Notes: a model not told the origin generated them from the letters alone. Shown: positions 1 to 8,718, counted from the stretch's first letter. The stretch: 64,000 nucleotides of DNA from Pseudomonadota bacterium (GCA_023419535.1 JAEZXX010000051.1:1-64000); one strand, 5' to 3'. Numbers and translations: made by a program.

Positions 1-61
1 CCGCCTCCTGCTCCCGCAGGAGCGCGATGATCTGCTCTTCCGTGAACCGTGACTTCTTCAT
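1..61 (-). CDS. IS3-family transposase OrfA, N-terminus only (runs off left edge)
   Basis: Twenty codons are visible and begin MKKSRFTEEQII, the stereotyped start of the helix-turn-helix OrfA of a large IS3-family subgroup common in rhizobia. OrfA binds the terminal inverted repeats and forms the active OrfAB transposase by programmed frameshifting. Only the first turn of the HTH region can be seen, so intactness cannot be judged. The gene reads leftward out of the window, with its upstream side next to the element end near 121. Confidence 0.85.
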   Translation of the reverse strand, partial: MKKSRFTEEQIIALLREQEA

Positions 62-121
62 CCGTCCGTCCCTCGTCGTTGGGCGGACTCTAGCCATCCG
101 TGGCTGAAATTCAGGGGGGCA
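1..121 (-). mobile_element. End of an IS3-family insertion sequence
   Basis: The start codon of the OrfA fragment lies about 60 bases inside this end. The boundary near 121 is inferred from the opposite strand, which begins TGCCCCCCTGAATT, consistent with the 5'-TG...CA-3' termini of IS3 elements. The rest of the element lies outside the window, so the partner repeat and any target duplication cannot be checked. Confidence 0.6.
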
Positions 122-128
122 CGTCACG

Positions 129-212
129 ATGTCCGGCAAGTTCCTGCCCTACCGCTACCACCGCCCGGAGGGCAATTTCCCGGCGCTCGGCTACAAGGAA
201 AAGGACATCTGA
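129..212 (+). CDS. 27-residue ORF directly beside the IS end; small protein or 3' remnant of an interrupted gene
   Basis: An open frame starts only 8 bases from the inferred IS terminus and encodes a polar peptide beginning MSGKFLPYRYHRPEG and ending EKDI. I do not recognise it. No clear ribosome-binding site precedes the ATG and the frame is also open back to the IS end, so the more likely reading is the C-terminal tail of a gene cut by the insertion. An independent small protein is possible but unsupported. Confidence 0.3.
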   Translation: MSGKFLPYRYHRPEGNFPALGYKEKDI

Positions 213-282
213 GAGCCCGTTCGGGCACCACATGCGCCGGTCCGCCCTGATGGACCGGCGCATCGCCAAGGAGACGAGCCCG

Positions 283-753
283 ATGAGCGAGCCGCGACCG
301 CCCCTTCCGCCCTTCGATGCGCAAAGCGCCGCCGTCAAGGCGCGCCGGGCCGAGGACGCCTGGAACGGGCGCGACCCCGAAAAGGTCGCGCTCGCCTATA
401 CGGCCGACAGCTGGTGGCGCAACCGCTCGGAGTTCTTCAGCGGCCGGGAGGCGATCGTCGCGTTCCTCACGCGCAAATGGCAGAGGGAGCGCGAGTACCG
501 GCTGATCAAGGAGGTCTGGGCCTTCCACGACACCCAGATCGCCGCGCGCTTCGCCTATGAATGGCACGATGCGGACGGCAACTGGTTCCGTTCGCACGGC
601 AACGAGCAGTGGCGCTTCGACGCGCACGGGCTGATGGCGCGCCGCGAGGCCTCGATTAACGACGTCCCGATCACCGAGGCCGAGCGGCTGTTCCGGTGGG
701 AAGGCCCGCGACGCCCCTACGATCACCCGGGTCTCTCCGACCTTGGGCTGTGA
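283..753 (+). CDS. DUF1348 / NTF2-like (SnoaL-like fold) family protein
   Basis: The 156-residue product matches the DUF1348 family (a nuclear transport factor 2 superfamily fold) over its full length: an N-terminal helix with AWNGRDPEKVALAYT, then SWWRNRSEFFSGREAIVAFL, a central RFAYEWHDADGNW strand and the C-terminal INDVPITEAERLFRW. Family members are about 150 residues, cytoplasmic and of unknown biochemical role. The start at 283 is chosen because AAGGAGACGAG lies just upstream; longer readings have no ribosome-binding site and unrelated sequence. It stands between two insertion sequences, so its original neighbours are lost. Confidence 0.85.
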   Translation: MSEPRPPLPPFDAQSAAVKARRAEDAWNGRDPEKVALAYTADSWWRNRSEFFSGREAIVAFLTRKWQREREYRLIKEVWAFHDTQIAARFAYEWHDADGNWFRSHGNEQWRFDAHGLMARREASINDVPITEAERLFRWEGPRRPYDHPGLSDLGL

Positions 754-860
754 CCCGGAACCTTCGGTCGCGGCGCCTGCGTGGCCGAAACAGGATGGAC
801 GTGGACTTGCTCCTGGAAAGTGAAGAGCTCTTCTGAAGGAAAGAGGAGCATTTTAGGCGG

Positions 861-1153
861 ATGCCGCAACGCCGGTTCGGCAAGGAGTTCGAGGCGGAGG
901 CCGTTCGTCTGGTGGAGACGAGCGGGCGCACGCAGCGGGAGATCGCCGAGGATCTCGGCATCGGGCTTTCGACGTTACGGCGTTGGCCGGACAGGCGCCG
1001 GGAGCGCGATCTGGAGGCGCCGCCCTCCCGAGCGCCAGGAGGACATGGCGGCCGAGCTGAAGCGGCTGCGGCGCGAGAACGAGATTCTTCGCCAGGAGCG
1101 CGAGATCCTGAAGAGAGTCGCGGCTTTTTTTCGCCAAGGAGGGAAGTCGATGA
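861..1153 (+). pseudogene. IS3-family orfA (HTH protein), frameshifted
   Basis: The N-terminus is a clear IS3 OrfA HTH (RRFGKEFEAEAVRLVETSGR, then REIAEDLGIGLSTLRRW). Near 1028 an extra C breaks the frame; the leucine-zipper part (AAELKRLRRENEILRQ) continues in the +1 frame. A run of seven T at 1125-1131 shifts the frame again, and the expected ending FFAKEGSR-stop is found in the third frame, with TGA at 1151-1153 overlapping the orfB ATG. The T run may once have been the programmed frameshift site, but together with the extra C the gene is dead. Confidence 0.85.
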
Positions 1154-2032
1154 GGTTCCGTCTCATCGATGCGGCAAAGAAGGATTCCCCGTCCAGCGCC
1201 TGTGCAAGGTCCTCGGCGTCAGCCCGAGCGGCTACTTTGCCTGGAGGGAGCGCCCGGCCTGCCATCGGCAGCGGCACGACATGGTGCTGCTCGCGCATGT
1301 CCGCCCGGCCTTTGCCATCTCCAACGAGACCTACGGAAGCCCGCGCATGGTGCACGAGCTACGCGACGGCGGTTTGGCGATCGGGCGCCGCCGCGTTGCC
1401 CGCCTGATGCGCGAGAACGGCATGAAGGCTCGACAGACGCGGCGCTTCAAGCGCACCACCGACAGTCTCCACGCCTTCCCGGTCGCGCCGAACCTACTCG
1501 ATCAGGACTTCACGGCGAGCGGGCCGAACCAAAAATGGGGTGCCGACATCTCCTACGTCTGGACGAGAGAGGGCTGGCTGTATCTGGCCGTCGTCATCGA
1601 CCTGCTCGCTCGGCGCGTCCGTCGGGTCAGGCCCCGAGGGCAGGCATCGGCTGGGCCACCAGCGACCGCCTGCACACGGAACTGGCCCTGTCGGCGCTGC
1701 GCCGGGCCATCACCGTGCGGCGTCCGGCCGCCGGGCTCATTCGTCATGCGGATCGCGGCAGCCAATACTGCTGCCTCGACTATCAGGCCGAACTGCGTCG
1801 ACACGGCATCCGGAACTCGATGTCGGGCAAGGGAAACTGCTTCGACAACGCCATGGTCGAGACGTATTTCAAGACGCTGAACGCCGAACTCGTCTGGCGC
1901 ACCATCTTCCAGAGCCAGGCCGACGCGACCACCGCGATCGGCCGATACATCGACGGCTTCTACAATTCCGTCCGGCGACATTCGGCGCTCGCCTTCACAG
2001 GCCTGATTCGGTTCGAAAGGCAGGCCGCGTAA
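1150..2032 (+). pseudogene. IS3-family orfB (DDE integrase-like transposase), frameshifted
   Basis: Reading begins MRFRLIDAAKKD. A one-base loss near 1183 moves the match to another frame, which carries PVQRLCKVLGVSPSGYFAW through KWGADISYVWTREGWLYLAVVIDL (first catalytic Asp of the rve domain). A roughly 25-base insertion near 1620-1650 breaks the frame again. The last part holds HADRGSQYC (second Asp), SMSGKGNCFDNAMVETYFKT (catalytic Glu) and the usual C-terminal YIDGFYNSVRRHSAL. All DDE residues remain but no single frame joins them. Confidence 0.87.
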
Positions 2033-2254
2033 ACCGAAAAGCGCTCCCCATAAATGCGGGGCAAGTCCAAGAAGACGCAGATCAGTTCTGGTTCAACAAT
2101 TATCTCTCAGCGTGCGGGGATCGGCGGCGATGAGCGGCAAATCGGATGGGTCCTACCAGCAACGTTCCACGTGATGGACCCGATCGTTCGTATTGCCCTT
2201 GTCACTCTTCTCGTTTCAACTTCGCTGATGCGGACGGAAACGACAGGATAAGGC

Positions 2255-3118
2255 ATGTTCATCGACGCACCCCCGGGACGGCTGCATGTCGAGCAGGCCG
2301 GCGACCATGGGCCGCCCGTCATCCTTCTGAGCGGCGCAGGAATCGACAATGCACGACTGAGCTGGAAGCGGTTGCTGCCGGTGCTGGCCGAGCGGCACCG
2401 TGTCTTAGCGCCGGACTGGCCGAGACAGGGCAAGACCACCGAGTGGAGCGGCCTGGCAGATCATGCGGCGATGCTGGGATGCGTGGATACGGTCATGGAC
2501 CATTTCGGCCTAGATCGTGCAGCGCTGGTTGGCCTATCGCAGGGTGGGGCCATCGCCTTGTCCTATGCGATCGAGCATCCGGAGCGAGCCGATCGCGTCG
2601 TCGCCGTCGCGCCAGCCGGTATTCTCCGCTTCCTGCCTGTCGTGCATCAGATGTTCTGGCTCTCGGCGAAGCTTCCGTGGCTGACCTCGGGTCTTTCGCA
2701 CATGATGCTCAGCTCTCGGTCGGGCGTTAAACGACTAGTGCGGACCGGCTTGTTCGCTGGCCCGTCTCACGACTTCGATGATGTCGTCGACGATATTCTG
2801 GCAGAAGTGCGGGCAAACGGGGTGCGCGCGTCCGACTGGCAGAACGCCTCGATCGGGTTTTGGCGCATGAACGTCGATCTCATGCCAGACCTCCACCGAA
2901 TCGAATGTCCGGTGTTGTTCATCCAGGGCGACAAGGATGTCGCCGTGCCGCCCGCCCGGACACGCGAGGCAGCGGATCGGGTGAAGGACGCGGAGTTCGT
3001 CTTGCTTGAAGGCCATGGGCACTGGCCGAACCGTCAGTCACCGGATCGCATCGCCGACCTCGTGACGCGCTTTCTGGATCGTCGGCAAGCTCGCGCCGAT
3101 GCCGACGATCACGGCTGA
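2255..3118 (+). CDS. Alpha/beta-fold hydrolase
   Basis: The 287-residue cytoplasmic protein has the full alpha/beta hydrolase pattern: an early oxyanion-region segment VILLSGAGID, the nucleophile elbow GLSQGG with Ser95, a late acid in the GDKDVAVPP loop near residue 230 and the catalytic His in EGHGHWP. The length is typical of esterase, lactonase or C-C hydrolase members, and the specific substrate cannot be read. It sits between two decayed mobile-DNA regions, and its stop codon overlaps the 3' end of the converging ribbon-helix-helix relic, suggesting that the gene or its surroundings were rearranged. Confidence 0.8.
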   Translation: MFIDAPPGRLHVEQAGDHGPPVILLSGAGIDNARLSWKRLLPVLAERHRVLAPDWPRQGKTTEWSGLADHAAMLGCVDTVMDHFGLDRAALVGLSQGGAIALSYAIEHPERADRVVAVAPAGILRFLPVVHQMFWLSAKLPWLTSGLSHMMLSSRSGVKRLVRTGLFAGPSHDFDDVVDDILAEVRANGVRASDWQNASIGFWRMNVDLMPDLHRIECPVLFIQGDKDVAVPPARTREAADRVKDAEFVLLEGHGHWPNRQSPDRIADLVTRFLDRRQARADADDHG

Positions 3119-3553
3119 TCGAAAGAACCTTCCGCTCTGACGTCCCACGCTCGCTCGATGTCCCGGGACAGCTCCTTGGGGAGCCGGTCGCCATGCGCCG
3201 GCCGAGGGTCTGCATGAAACCCTCGAACCGCTCCGCCCCCACTTGGCACGGGCGCCCGATTGCGCGCCTCCCGGATGCGGTGGCGTGATGGTCATCCAGA
3301 AATGGATGAACTGCCCGAGCGTCTCGCCGGGGACGGCGAGATCCAGGTCAACTGCGTCGATTTGGCGGCCGAACCGGTCCAGGCGTCTTGACATGGCCGC
3401 CTCGAGCCGGTCGGCGGAATCGCTGGACAGGTAGGACATGACCGCCGCCTCCACGACGGCGGATTTCGAAACCTTGCGGCGCAGCGCCAGCGACTCGATC
3501 TGCGGCATGAGCGCCCGGTCGAAATAGAGATTCAGGCGGGTTCGGGTCGGCAT
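3109..3553 (-). pseudogene. Ribbon-helix-helix (CopG-type) protein of a trb/traG conjugation locus, frameshifted
   Basis: The first 110 or so codons are intact and read like the CopG-type regulator found between traG and trbB in IncP-like conjugation modules: TRTRLNLYFDRALMPQIE, KVSKSAVVEAAVMSYLS, DRLEAAMSRRLDRFGRQID, then GQFIHFWMTITPPHPG. After RAK the frame is lost; the rest (GAERFEGFMQTLGRRMATG) is in a second frame and the end (LPKELSRDIERAWDV) in a third. The gene starts 10 bases after the traG stop, the usual operon spacing. trbB, expected next, is absent and replaced by the hydrolase gene. Confidence 0.75.
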
Positions 3554-3563
3554 GGGTGGTTCC

Positions 3564-3917
3564 TCAAAGTTCGATTCCGTCATCGGGGTCCATGGCGACC
3601 TGCCGTGCGACCGCCCGCATCCGCTGGCGCATGGCTCGCGCTTTGGCGGCGTCCACGTCCGGATCGTCGAACTCCCGTTCGGGTGACGGTGGCCATGGGA
3701 TGATGTCCTCATGCTCGGGCAATTCCGGCTCCCGGCGGATGCCGGCATTGGCCGGATTGCCATCAGCACCGTCCGCCGCGTCGGTCGCGGAACGGCTTTC
3801 CGTCGCGACCACGCGGCCGGCCCAGTCGTTTGCGGATGAGCCGGCTGCCAGCGCAGGCGCGGCAAGATTGGGCGGCATCAGGACGCGCTCCCGGAACCGC
3901 GCATCCCAGGGCGATCG
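3564..3917 (-). pseudogene. traG (VirD4-like coupling protein), C-terminal fragment only
   Basis: Only the acidic, proline-rich tail is left: WDARFRERVLMPPN, then DWAGRVV, GIRREPELPEHEDIIPWPP and the C-terminal RQRMRAVARQVAMDPDDGIEL block, which recurs at the end of TraG-type conjugative coupling ATPases of proteobacterial elements. The ATPase domains (Walker A and B, all-alpha domain) are missing. The frame is cut at a stop codon where an IS3 orfA relic begins, so insertion or deletion at that point removed the rest. It precedes the CopG-type relic exactly as traG does in intact modules. Confidence 0.7.
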
Positions 3918-3959
3918 GCCTGGCCCCGTAGGCGCCGGGATGTTCGGCGATGAATGAGG

Positions 3960-4290
3960 TCAGCGCTTGGACGGGTAGTCTAGTTCCGACTTGGCGAAAT
4001 ATTTCGACCCCTTGCGCGAGATCGCGTCGACCTTTCGGAGTTCCCGGCTCCACTGCCCTGAAGCCTTCATTTTCTCGGCCATGTTCGTCGGAAGACCGGC
4101 CCTTCTGCCTGTATCGATCTCGGCTCACTTCACATAGTCAAGCACCGTGCAAGCCGAGCAACCGATCTTCGTCGCGATCGACCGGCTGACGGGGCATCGC
4201 GAGCAATGATCCCCTTCATCAAAACCGACCGCGCCGCCCGCTCGTGGACATCACACGAAAGATTGTTCGTCGCTGATCGCAGCTTCATTC
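3960..4290 (-). pseudogene. IS3-family orfA relic
   Basis: Read on the minus strand, degenerate pieces follow the order of an IS3 OrfA: VHERAARSVL near the start, SRSIATKIGCS (HTH), a stop after LDYVK, AEIDTGRRAGLPTNMAEKMKA, then RELRKVDAISRKGSKYFAKSELDY and PSKR before a stop at 3960-3962. The last part corresponds to the leucine-zipper segment, usually RELRQANEILRKASAYFAQAELDRP. At least one in-frame stop and one frameshift are present, and orfB is missing. The relic lies directly upstream of the traG tail and probably marks the recombination point that truncated traG. Confidence 0.65.
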
Positions 4291-4390
4291 TCCCTGCAGG
4301 TTGGCGCCTCGGAAAAACCAGTCCGCTTCAGCTTGAGGACAGGACGTTCGCCGATCTTACACGCGAACCGATCCGGTAAGACCAAAATCG

Positions 4391-6301
4391 ATGAAGTCTT
4401 CAGATGTCTGGGTATTGCGAAGGACCTGCCTGAACATGACGCGATCTCGTTTCATCCGCTCCCTGAGCTGGGCGCCGACTATCTCGCTGTCATGGATGTG
4501 GGGCCTCGGCTTCTTCTACTCCATGCATATCGTCTGGGCGCAAGGATGGACGGGCTTCTGGGTCTTCGCCTTGGCCAACGCATGTGGGCTGGCTCTGTTC
4601 GGCTACGCATTGAGCTCGCCTCGGCGGGATCCGGAAGGCGTATTCAGCAGAATCGGACCACGATTCGTCTCACTGTTCATCCTGTGCCAGGTCGGCGCGG
4701 TGGCGATCACGTTGTTCTCAATCACCGCCTACTGCTGGCCTCTGCTGCTGCCCGATGCCGACGGCGCGACACATCTCACGGCGACCGCGATCCTGGTGGC
4801 GTTCGCCTGCACCGTCGGGCACGGAAGCCCTCTGCGACGCTTGCGGTCCCTGCATTCCGGCTACCTCGTGATCGCGGCCGCAGCCATCGTCGTCGCCTGG
4901 GCTTCGATACCCGCCGGAAGCGATTCGCAGACTGTCGTCGACGCTCCCGCAACGCTTTCGGTGTGGACCTTCCTCCTTCCCACGCTGGTCGGTTTCGCGC
5001 TCGGCCCATGGGGCGACCTGCAGCAATGGCAGCGCGCGATCGAGATCCGCCGCACCGGACTGTCGCCAGCGATCGCCTATGGTGGCGGCGCGCTGGTCTT
5101 TCTCGCCCTGTTGATCGCCAACGCAACGCTGTCGCATTCGGCGGGCCCATACATCATCGTGGCAACCGACGGAGCGATCGGCACCCAGGGCTCGGTCGCG
5201 GCACGGCTGGCCGCCGACGGAGCCGGCGTTGCCATAGTCGCCTTCGCGGTCTGGGCGGCGATCGCTGCGCTATCCACGATCGACAGCTTTTATTGCGCCA
5301 CCCGCTGGTACCTATCGTCACTTCTGGCCAAGAGCTTGCACCCCGCTCTTGCCTTCGTCTCGCCTTCGGTGGCGGCCTCGCCGCTCTGGGTGCTCGGCAC
5401 GAGCATCGCTGCAGCGTGTGCGATGAGCGTGCTCGGCCTTTCCCAGACTGCCTACATCATGCCCTATGCCACTCTCCTCGTCGCCGTGACGGTCTGCCTC
5501 GTCGCGGAGAGCATACTCCGCCCGGTCTCGTTCGACGCGACCTCCTGCTACCTGTGGGGCGTGGTGGCCTCCCTCGTATTCTTCCTCGGATACATGGAGA
5601 ACTCCCCGGCGCTGATCCCCCTATCAACGGCGATCGCGCTTGCCGGCGCGTTCCAGCCCATGCGTTCGGTCATCGCGTCGAAGCCGCCTGCGACCGATAC
5701 CGTCATGGTCGCCGTGGCGGACGAGTCTCGCATTGAAGGCGAGCAGAAGGCGATCGTCGATCAGGGTGGATCGCCTCCCCCTTCTACGAGACCTGCCGCT
5801 TCCGCCAATAACAACGCAGCTCCCGCGCACGGCTTTGACGGCCAGTGGTTCGTGATGCAAATCGTCCCGACCTACGACGACACCAACTCGGTCGGAAACG
5901 TGTATTTCGCCAACTACGTGCGGTGGGTGGGGAAGGCGCGGGAGCTGTTCTTCAACGCCTGCATGCCGGACTTCGATCTCCAGACGACCCGCTACCTCGT
6001 CCTGACGAAATCGTTCGAACACGATTTCCGCCGCGAGACAGCCGAGTTCGACCCCGTGACGATCCGCATCAGAATAGCGAACCACAACCGAAAGTTCGTC
6101 ACCCTAGGGCATGAGATCGTCAGCGGCCGACATGGCCTGCTCGGTCGAGGCGAACAAGATCTGATGTTCGTCGACAAGGAAAGCTTCAAGCCGCTCGACA
6201 TTCCGGTGGACATCGTACGTGGGTTCCTGCCCTACTGGCCCTCGAACCGGCCCGGGAAATCCGCCCATGCGACTCCGGAACGAGTTCGCGACATCGGTTG
6301 A
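4391..6301 (+). CDS. Multi-pass membrane permease-like domain fused to a hotdog acyl-CoA thioesterase
   Basis: The 636-residue protein has two unlike parts. Residues about 20-430 contain roughly 10-12 hydrophobic spans (for example GLGFFYSMHIVWAQGW and YLVIAAAAIVVAWASI) with short loops such as GPWGDLQQWQRA and STIDSFYCATRW that faintly recall sodium/solute symporters. After a linker rich in Pro, Ala and Ser (about 440-478), residues about 481-615 are a YbgC/4HBT-like hotdog domain: PTYDDTNSVGNVYFANYVRW (with the expected early Asp), ARELFFN, KSFEHDFRRETAEFDPVTI and GRGEQDLMFVD. The predicted role is transport or sensing of an acyl compound coupled to cytosolic thioester hydrolysis; this is inference. 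It converges on a c-di-GMP gene 71 bases away. An ATG at 4436 is an alternative start. Confidence 0.75.
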   Translation: MKSSDVWVLRRTCLNMTRSRFIRSLSWAPTISLSWMWGLGFFYSMHIVWAQGWTGFWVFALANACGLALFGYALSSPRRDPEGVFSRIGPRFVSLFILCQVGAVAITLFSITAYCWPLLLPDADGATHLTATAILVAFACTVGHGSPLRRLRSLHSGYLVIAAAAIVVAWASIPAGSDSQTVVDAPATLSVWTFLLPTLVGFALGPWGDLQQWQRAIEIRRTGLSPAIAYGGGALVFLALLIANATLSHSAGPYIIVATDGAIGTQGSVAARLAADGAGVAIVAFAVWAAIAALSTIDSFYCATRWYLSSLLAKSLHPALAFVSPSVAASPLWVLGTSIAAACAMSVLGLSQTAYIMPYATLLVAVTVCLVAESILRPVSFDATSCYLWGVVASLVFFLGYMENSPALIPLSTAIALAGAFQPMRSVIASKPPATDTVMVAVADESRIEGEQKAIVDQGGSPPPSTRPAASANNNAAPAHGFDGQWFVMQIVPTYDDTNSVGNVYFANYVRWVGKARELFFNACMPDFDLQTTRYLVLTKSFEHDFRRETAEFDPVTIRIRIANHNRKFVTLGHEIVSGRHGLLGRGEQDLMFVDKESFKPLDIPVDIVRGFLPYWPSNRPGKSAHATPERVRDIG

Positions 6302-6372
6302 AGGCGGGCTGTCCGCGACACCTGATCGCAGGCCTCGCCGGGCTTCACGCTAAGCAACGGCTCCGTGGTCTT

Positions 6373-8718
6373 TCAGGCGACGACCCTTGGTTCGAAGCGC
6401 CGGCCCTTCCTGGAGATCATCTGCAAGGCGTCCTTGTCGCTGGCTGGTCTTCCGAAGAGATGACCTTGGAGTTCGGGACATCCGATCTGGCGCAAGCAGT
6501 CTCGCTGCTCGAGGGTCTCTACCCCTTCAGCGATCGTCGTCATCCCGAGATTGCGTCCGAGGTCGATGATGGTCCTAACGATACTGACGTCGCTCTCTGC
6601 ATGGGGCAGATCGACGATGAAGCGCCGGTCGATCTTGATCTTGTCGACGGGCAGTTTCTTGAGGTAGCTCAGGCTGGAATACCCTGTTCCAAAATCGTCG
6701 AGGGCGAGCCTTACTCCCAGCCGCCGAAGGTCCACCAGAACAGCCATGGCTTCGTTCGTGGTGGCCAGGAATGCCGTTTCCGTGATCTCGAGCTCCAGAC
6801 GGGACGGTTCGAGACCCGACTCCCGGAGCGCTCGGGACACGACTTCAACGAGGTCCGAATGCCGGATCTGGACGGTCGAGACGTTGACCGCAATCGACAG
6901 GCTGCGGTCCTGCCAGGTCGAAGCGAAGTGGCACGCCGTTCGAAGACCCCATTCACCGAGTGCAAGGATCGTGCCGGTTTCCTCCGCCATCGCAATGAAC
7001 TCGGATGCTGGGACCTCCCCGTGAATTGGGTTGCTCCATCGCATCAGTGCTTCGAACCCGCAGAGTTCGCCGGAAATCGCCGACACGATCGGCTGATAAT
7101 TCAGCATGAACTCGCCCCGGTCCAAAGCGCCCCGCAGTTCGCCCATCAGGGTCGCACGCTCCTCCTTGTGCTGGTCCATGGCCGGCACGTAGAAGCGATG
7201 GCCGCCGCCTCCGTCACCCTTCATCCGATAGAGGGCGGCGTCCGCCTTACGAAGAACCTCGTCCGACGTCGTCTTGTCCCGCGCGACCGCAATGCCGATG
7301 CTCGCGCCGACATTGAGATAGAGACCATCGAACACGAAGGGACGCTGCAAGCTTTCGACGATCCGGTCGGCGAGCGCGATGTTCCGCGTGGGGTCGGTTG
7401 TCGAGTGGAGGAGCGCGAACTCGTCTCCCGCAAACCTTGATACGACCAGGTCGGAATGGGCGAACTCGGTTAGGCGCGTGCCGATCTCGCGCAGCAATTC
7501 GTCGCCGACAGCGTGTCCGAACGTGTCGTTGACCTGTTTGAAACGATCGAGGTCGAGGCAGAGGACCGTATATCCAGGTCTGTCCGGCCGCTCCAGAAGT
7601 GATCGCCGCGCAAACGCCACGAGCTGCTCGAACCGCCGGCGATTGGGAAGTCCGGTCAGGACATCGTGGTTGGCGAGACGATCGAGCTTTGCAACATACT
7701 CAGTCTGCAGCGTGACGTCGGAGCCGATCCCGCGGAATCCCGTAAAGCGTTGTTCGCGATCGTACACTGGCTTGCCGGTCAGCGCCCACCAGCGTCTTTC
7801 CACCCCAATCCGCAGCGGAATACTGATGCGCGTGAACGGTCTGCGATCGCGGATTGCCGACAGGAGGTGGTTCAACTGCTCGGTCGGCTTCCCTGGTGCC
7901 GATCTGAGGAGCGTTTCGAAAGGGGACGCCACCAGCAGGTCGCGATCGATCTGCGCGACTTCGGCGAAGCGGTTCGAAGGCGCTCGAATCAGTCCCGCAG
8001 CATCGGTCTCCCACAACCAGTCGCTCGAATTCTGCTCGAAGTCGTTCAGCAGCAGTCCGCTGACCTCACGTTGCTGATCAAGGTCGATCTGCACGACCGC
8101 GCGCAGGCTGACCAGCTTGCTGATCTGAAGGATCGTAGCGATGATGAAGCATGAGTAGATCGCGAGTAGGACTGCAATCACGATGAAGAACGTCTCGCCG
8201 GTCATGGCCAGCGCGATGAACGAACCGGTGATGATGCCGCCACAGTAGACGATCCCCGCAGCCGGGACGAAGCCTATGCAGATGCCCGTTGCAATCAGCC
8301 CTGCACAGGTCGCAGCGATAAGCAGCCGCCCATTGGGATCGGCGTCGCTGAAGAGCATGACAGGGATCGAGGCCAACGCGACGCCCGCCATGCCGGCCAT
8401 CCAGACCATCCGCTCCCGGATGACCCGGATCGTCGCGCCCGATGCAGTCAGCTCCCCATGCCGCCAAGAGATGGATGCGTAGAACGCTACTCCTGCGAGC
8501 AGGATGTTCACACTCTGCAGACCGACGACATAAACCATCGTCGATACTTGCCAGAAATAGTATACGACAATGCTCGAGACCGTCAGACCAGTAAGAACGG
8601 CGAACGGAGCGAGGCGCAAAGCAAGATCGACTTGGTCGATCCAAACCTTGTCCAGGGCGTCCGAGCTGAGGCCATATCGCGTCCCGTCAACCTTACTCGG
8701 CGTATCTTCCTTCGACAT
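6373..8718 (-). CDS. Membrane-bound GGDEF-EAL cyclic-di-GMP enzyme with PAS-like sensor
   Basis: The 781-residue protein has about six or seven N-terminal membrane spans (residues about 30-205), a PAS-like region (about 215-345; SDWLWETDAAGL, GFRGIGSDVT), a GGDEF domain (about 355-515) with DVLTGLPNRR, LDLDRFKQVNDTFGH and active-site variant AGDEF, and an EAL domain (about 525-770). The EAL part keeps FEALMRW, NVSTVQ, LEITE, LDDFGTGYSSL, KIDRRF and AEGVET, so phosphodiesterase activity is likely. The cyclase site has Ala at the first Gly, which many active cyclases tolerate. It probably senses a signal at the inner membrane. The long AT-rich region upstream probably holds its promoter. Confidence 0.92.
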   Translation of the reverse strand: MSKEDTPSKVDGTRYGLSSDALDKVWIDQVDLALRLAPFAVLTGLTVSSIVVYYFWQVSTMVYVVGLQSVNILLAGVAFYASISWRHGELTASGATIRVIRERMVWMAGMAGVALASIPVMLFSDADPNGRLLIAATCAGLIATGICIGFVPAAGIVYCGGIITGSFIALAMTGETFFIVIAVLLAIYSCFIIATILQISKLVSLRAVVQIDLDQQREVSGLLLNDFEQNSSDWLWETDAAGLIRAPSNRFAEVAQIDRDLLVASPFETLLRSAPGKPTEQLNHLLSAIRDRRPFTRISIPLRIGVERRWWALTGKPVYDREQRFTGFRGIGSDVTLQTEYVAKLDRLANHDVLTGLPNRRRFEQLVAFARRSLLERPDRPGYTVLCLDLDRFKQVNDTFGHAVGDELLREIGTRLTEFAHSDLVVSRFAGDEFALLHSTTDPTRNIALADRIVESLQRPFVFDGLYLNVGASIGIAVARDKTTSDEVLRKADAALYRMKGDGGGGHRFYVPAMDQHKEERATLMGELRGALDRGEFMLNYQPIVSAISGELCGFEALMRWSNPIHGEVPASEFIAMAEETGTILALGEWGLRTACHFASTWQDRSLSIAVNVSTVQIRHSDLVEVVSRALRESGLEPSRLELEITETAFLATTNEAMAVLVDLRRLGVRLALDDFGTGYSSLSYLKKLPVDKIKIDRRFIVDLPHAESDVSIVRTIIDLGRNLGMTTIAEGVETLEQRDCLRQIGCPELQGHLFGRPASDKDALQMISRKGRRFEPRVVA

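Larger units (their letters stand above)
802..2069 (+). mobile_element. Degenerate IS3-family insertion sequence, about 1.27 kb
   Basis: Terminal inverted repeats can be read directly: TGGACTTGCTCC at 802-813 and GGGGCAAGTCCA at 2058-2069 (11 of 12 complementary), with the TG/CA ends of the IS3 family. They enclose relics of orfA and orfB in the normal order. The 1268-base length is normal for the family. No convincing short target duplication flanks it, which fits an old insertion. At least four frame lesions make it inactive. Confidence 0.85.

Noticed and set aside
4333..5736. 467-codon plus-strand frame overlapping the membrane/thioesterase fusion
   Set aside because: It is Arg-rich with no membrane or enzyme motifs. 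The overlapping frame has clean hydrophobic spans and a hotdog domain.
4391..8718. Operon linking the permease-thioesterase gene with the GGDEF-EAL gene
   Set aside because: The two genes converge on opposite strands, so they cannot be co-transcribed. Any functional link rests on proximity only.
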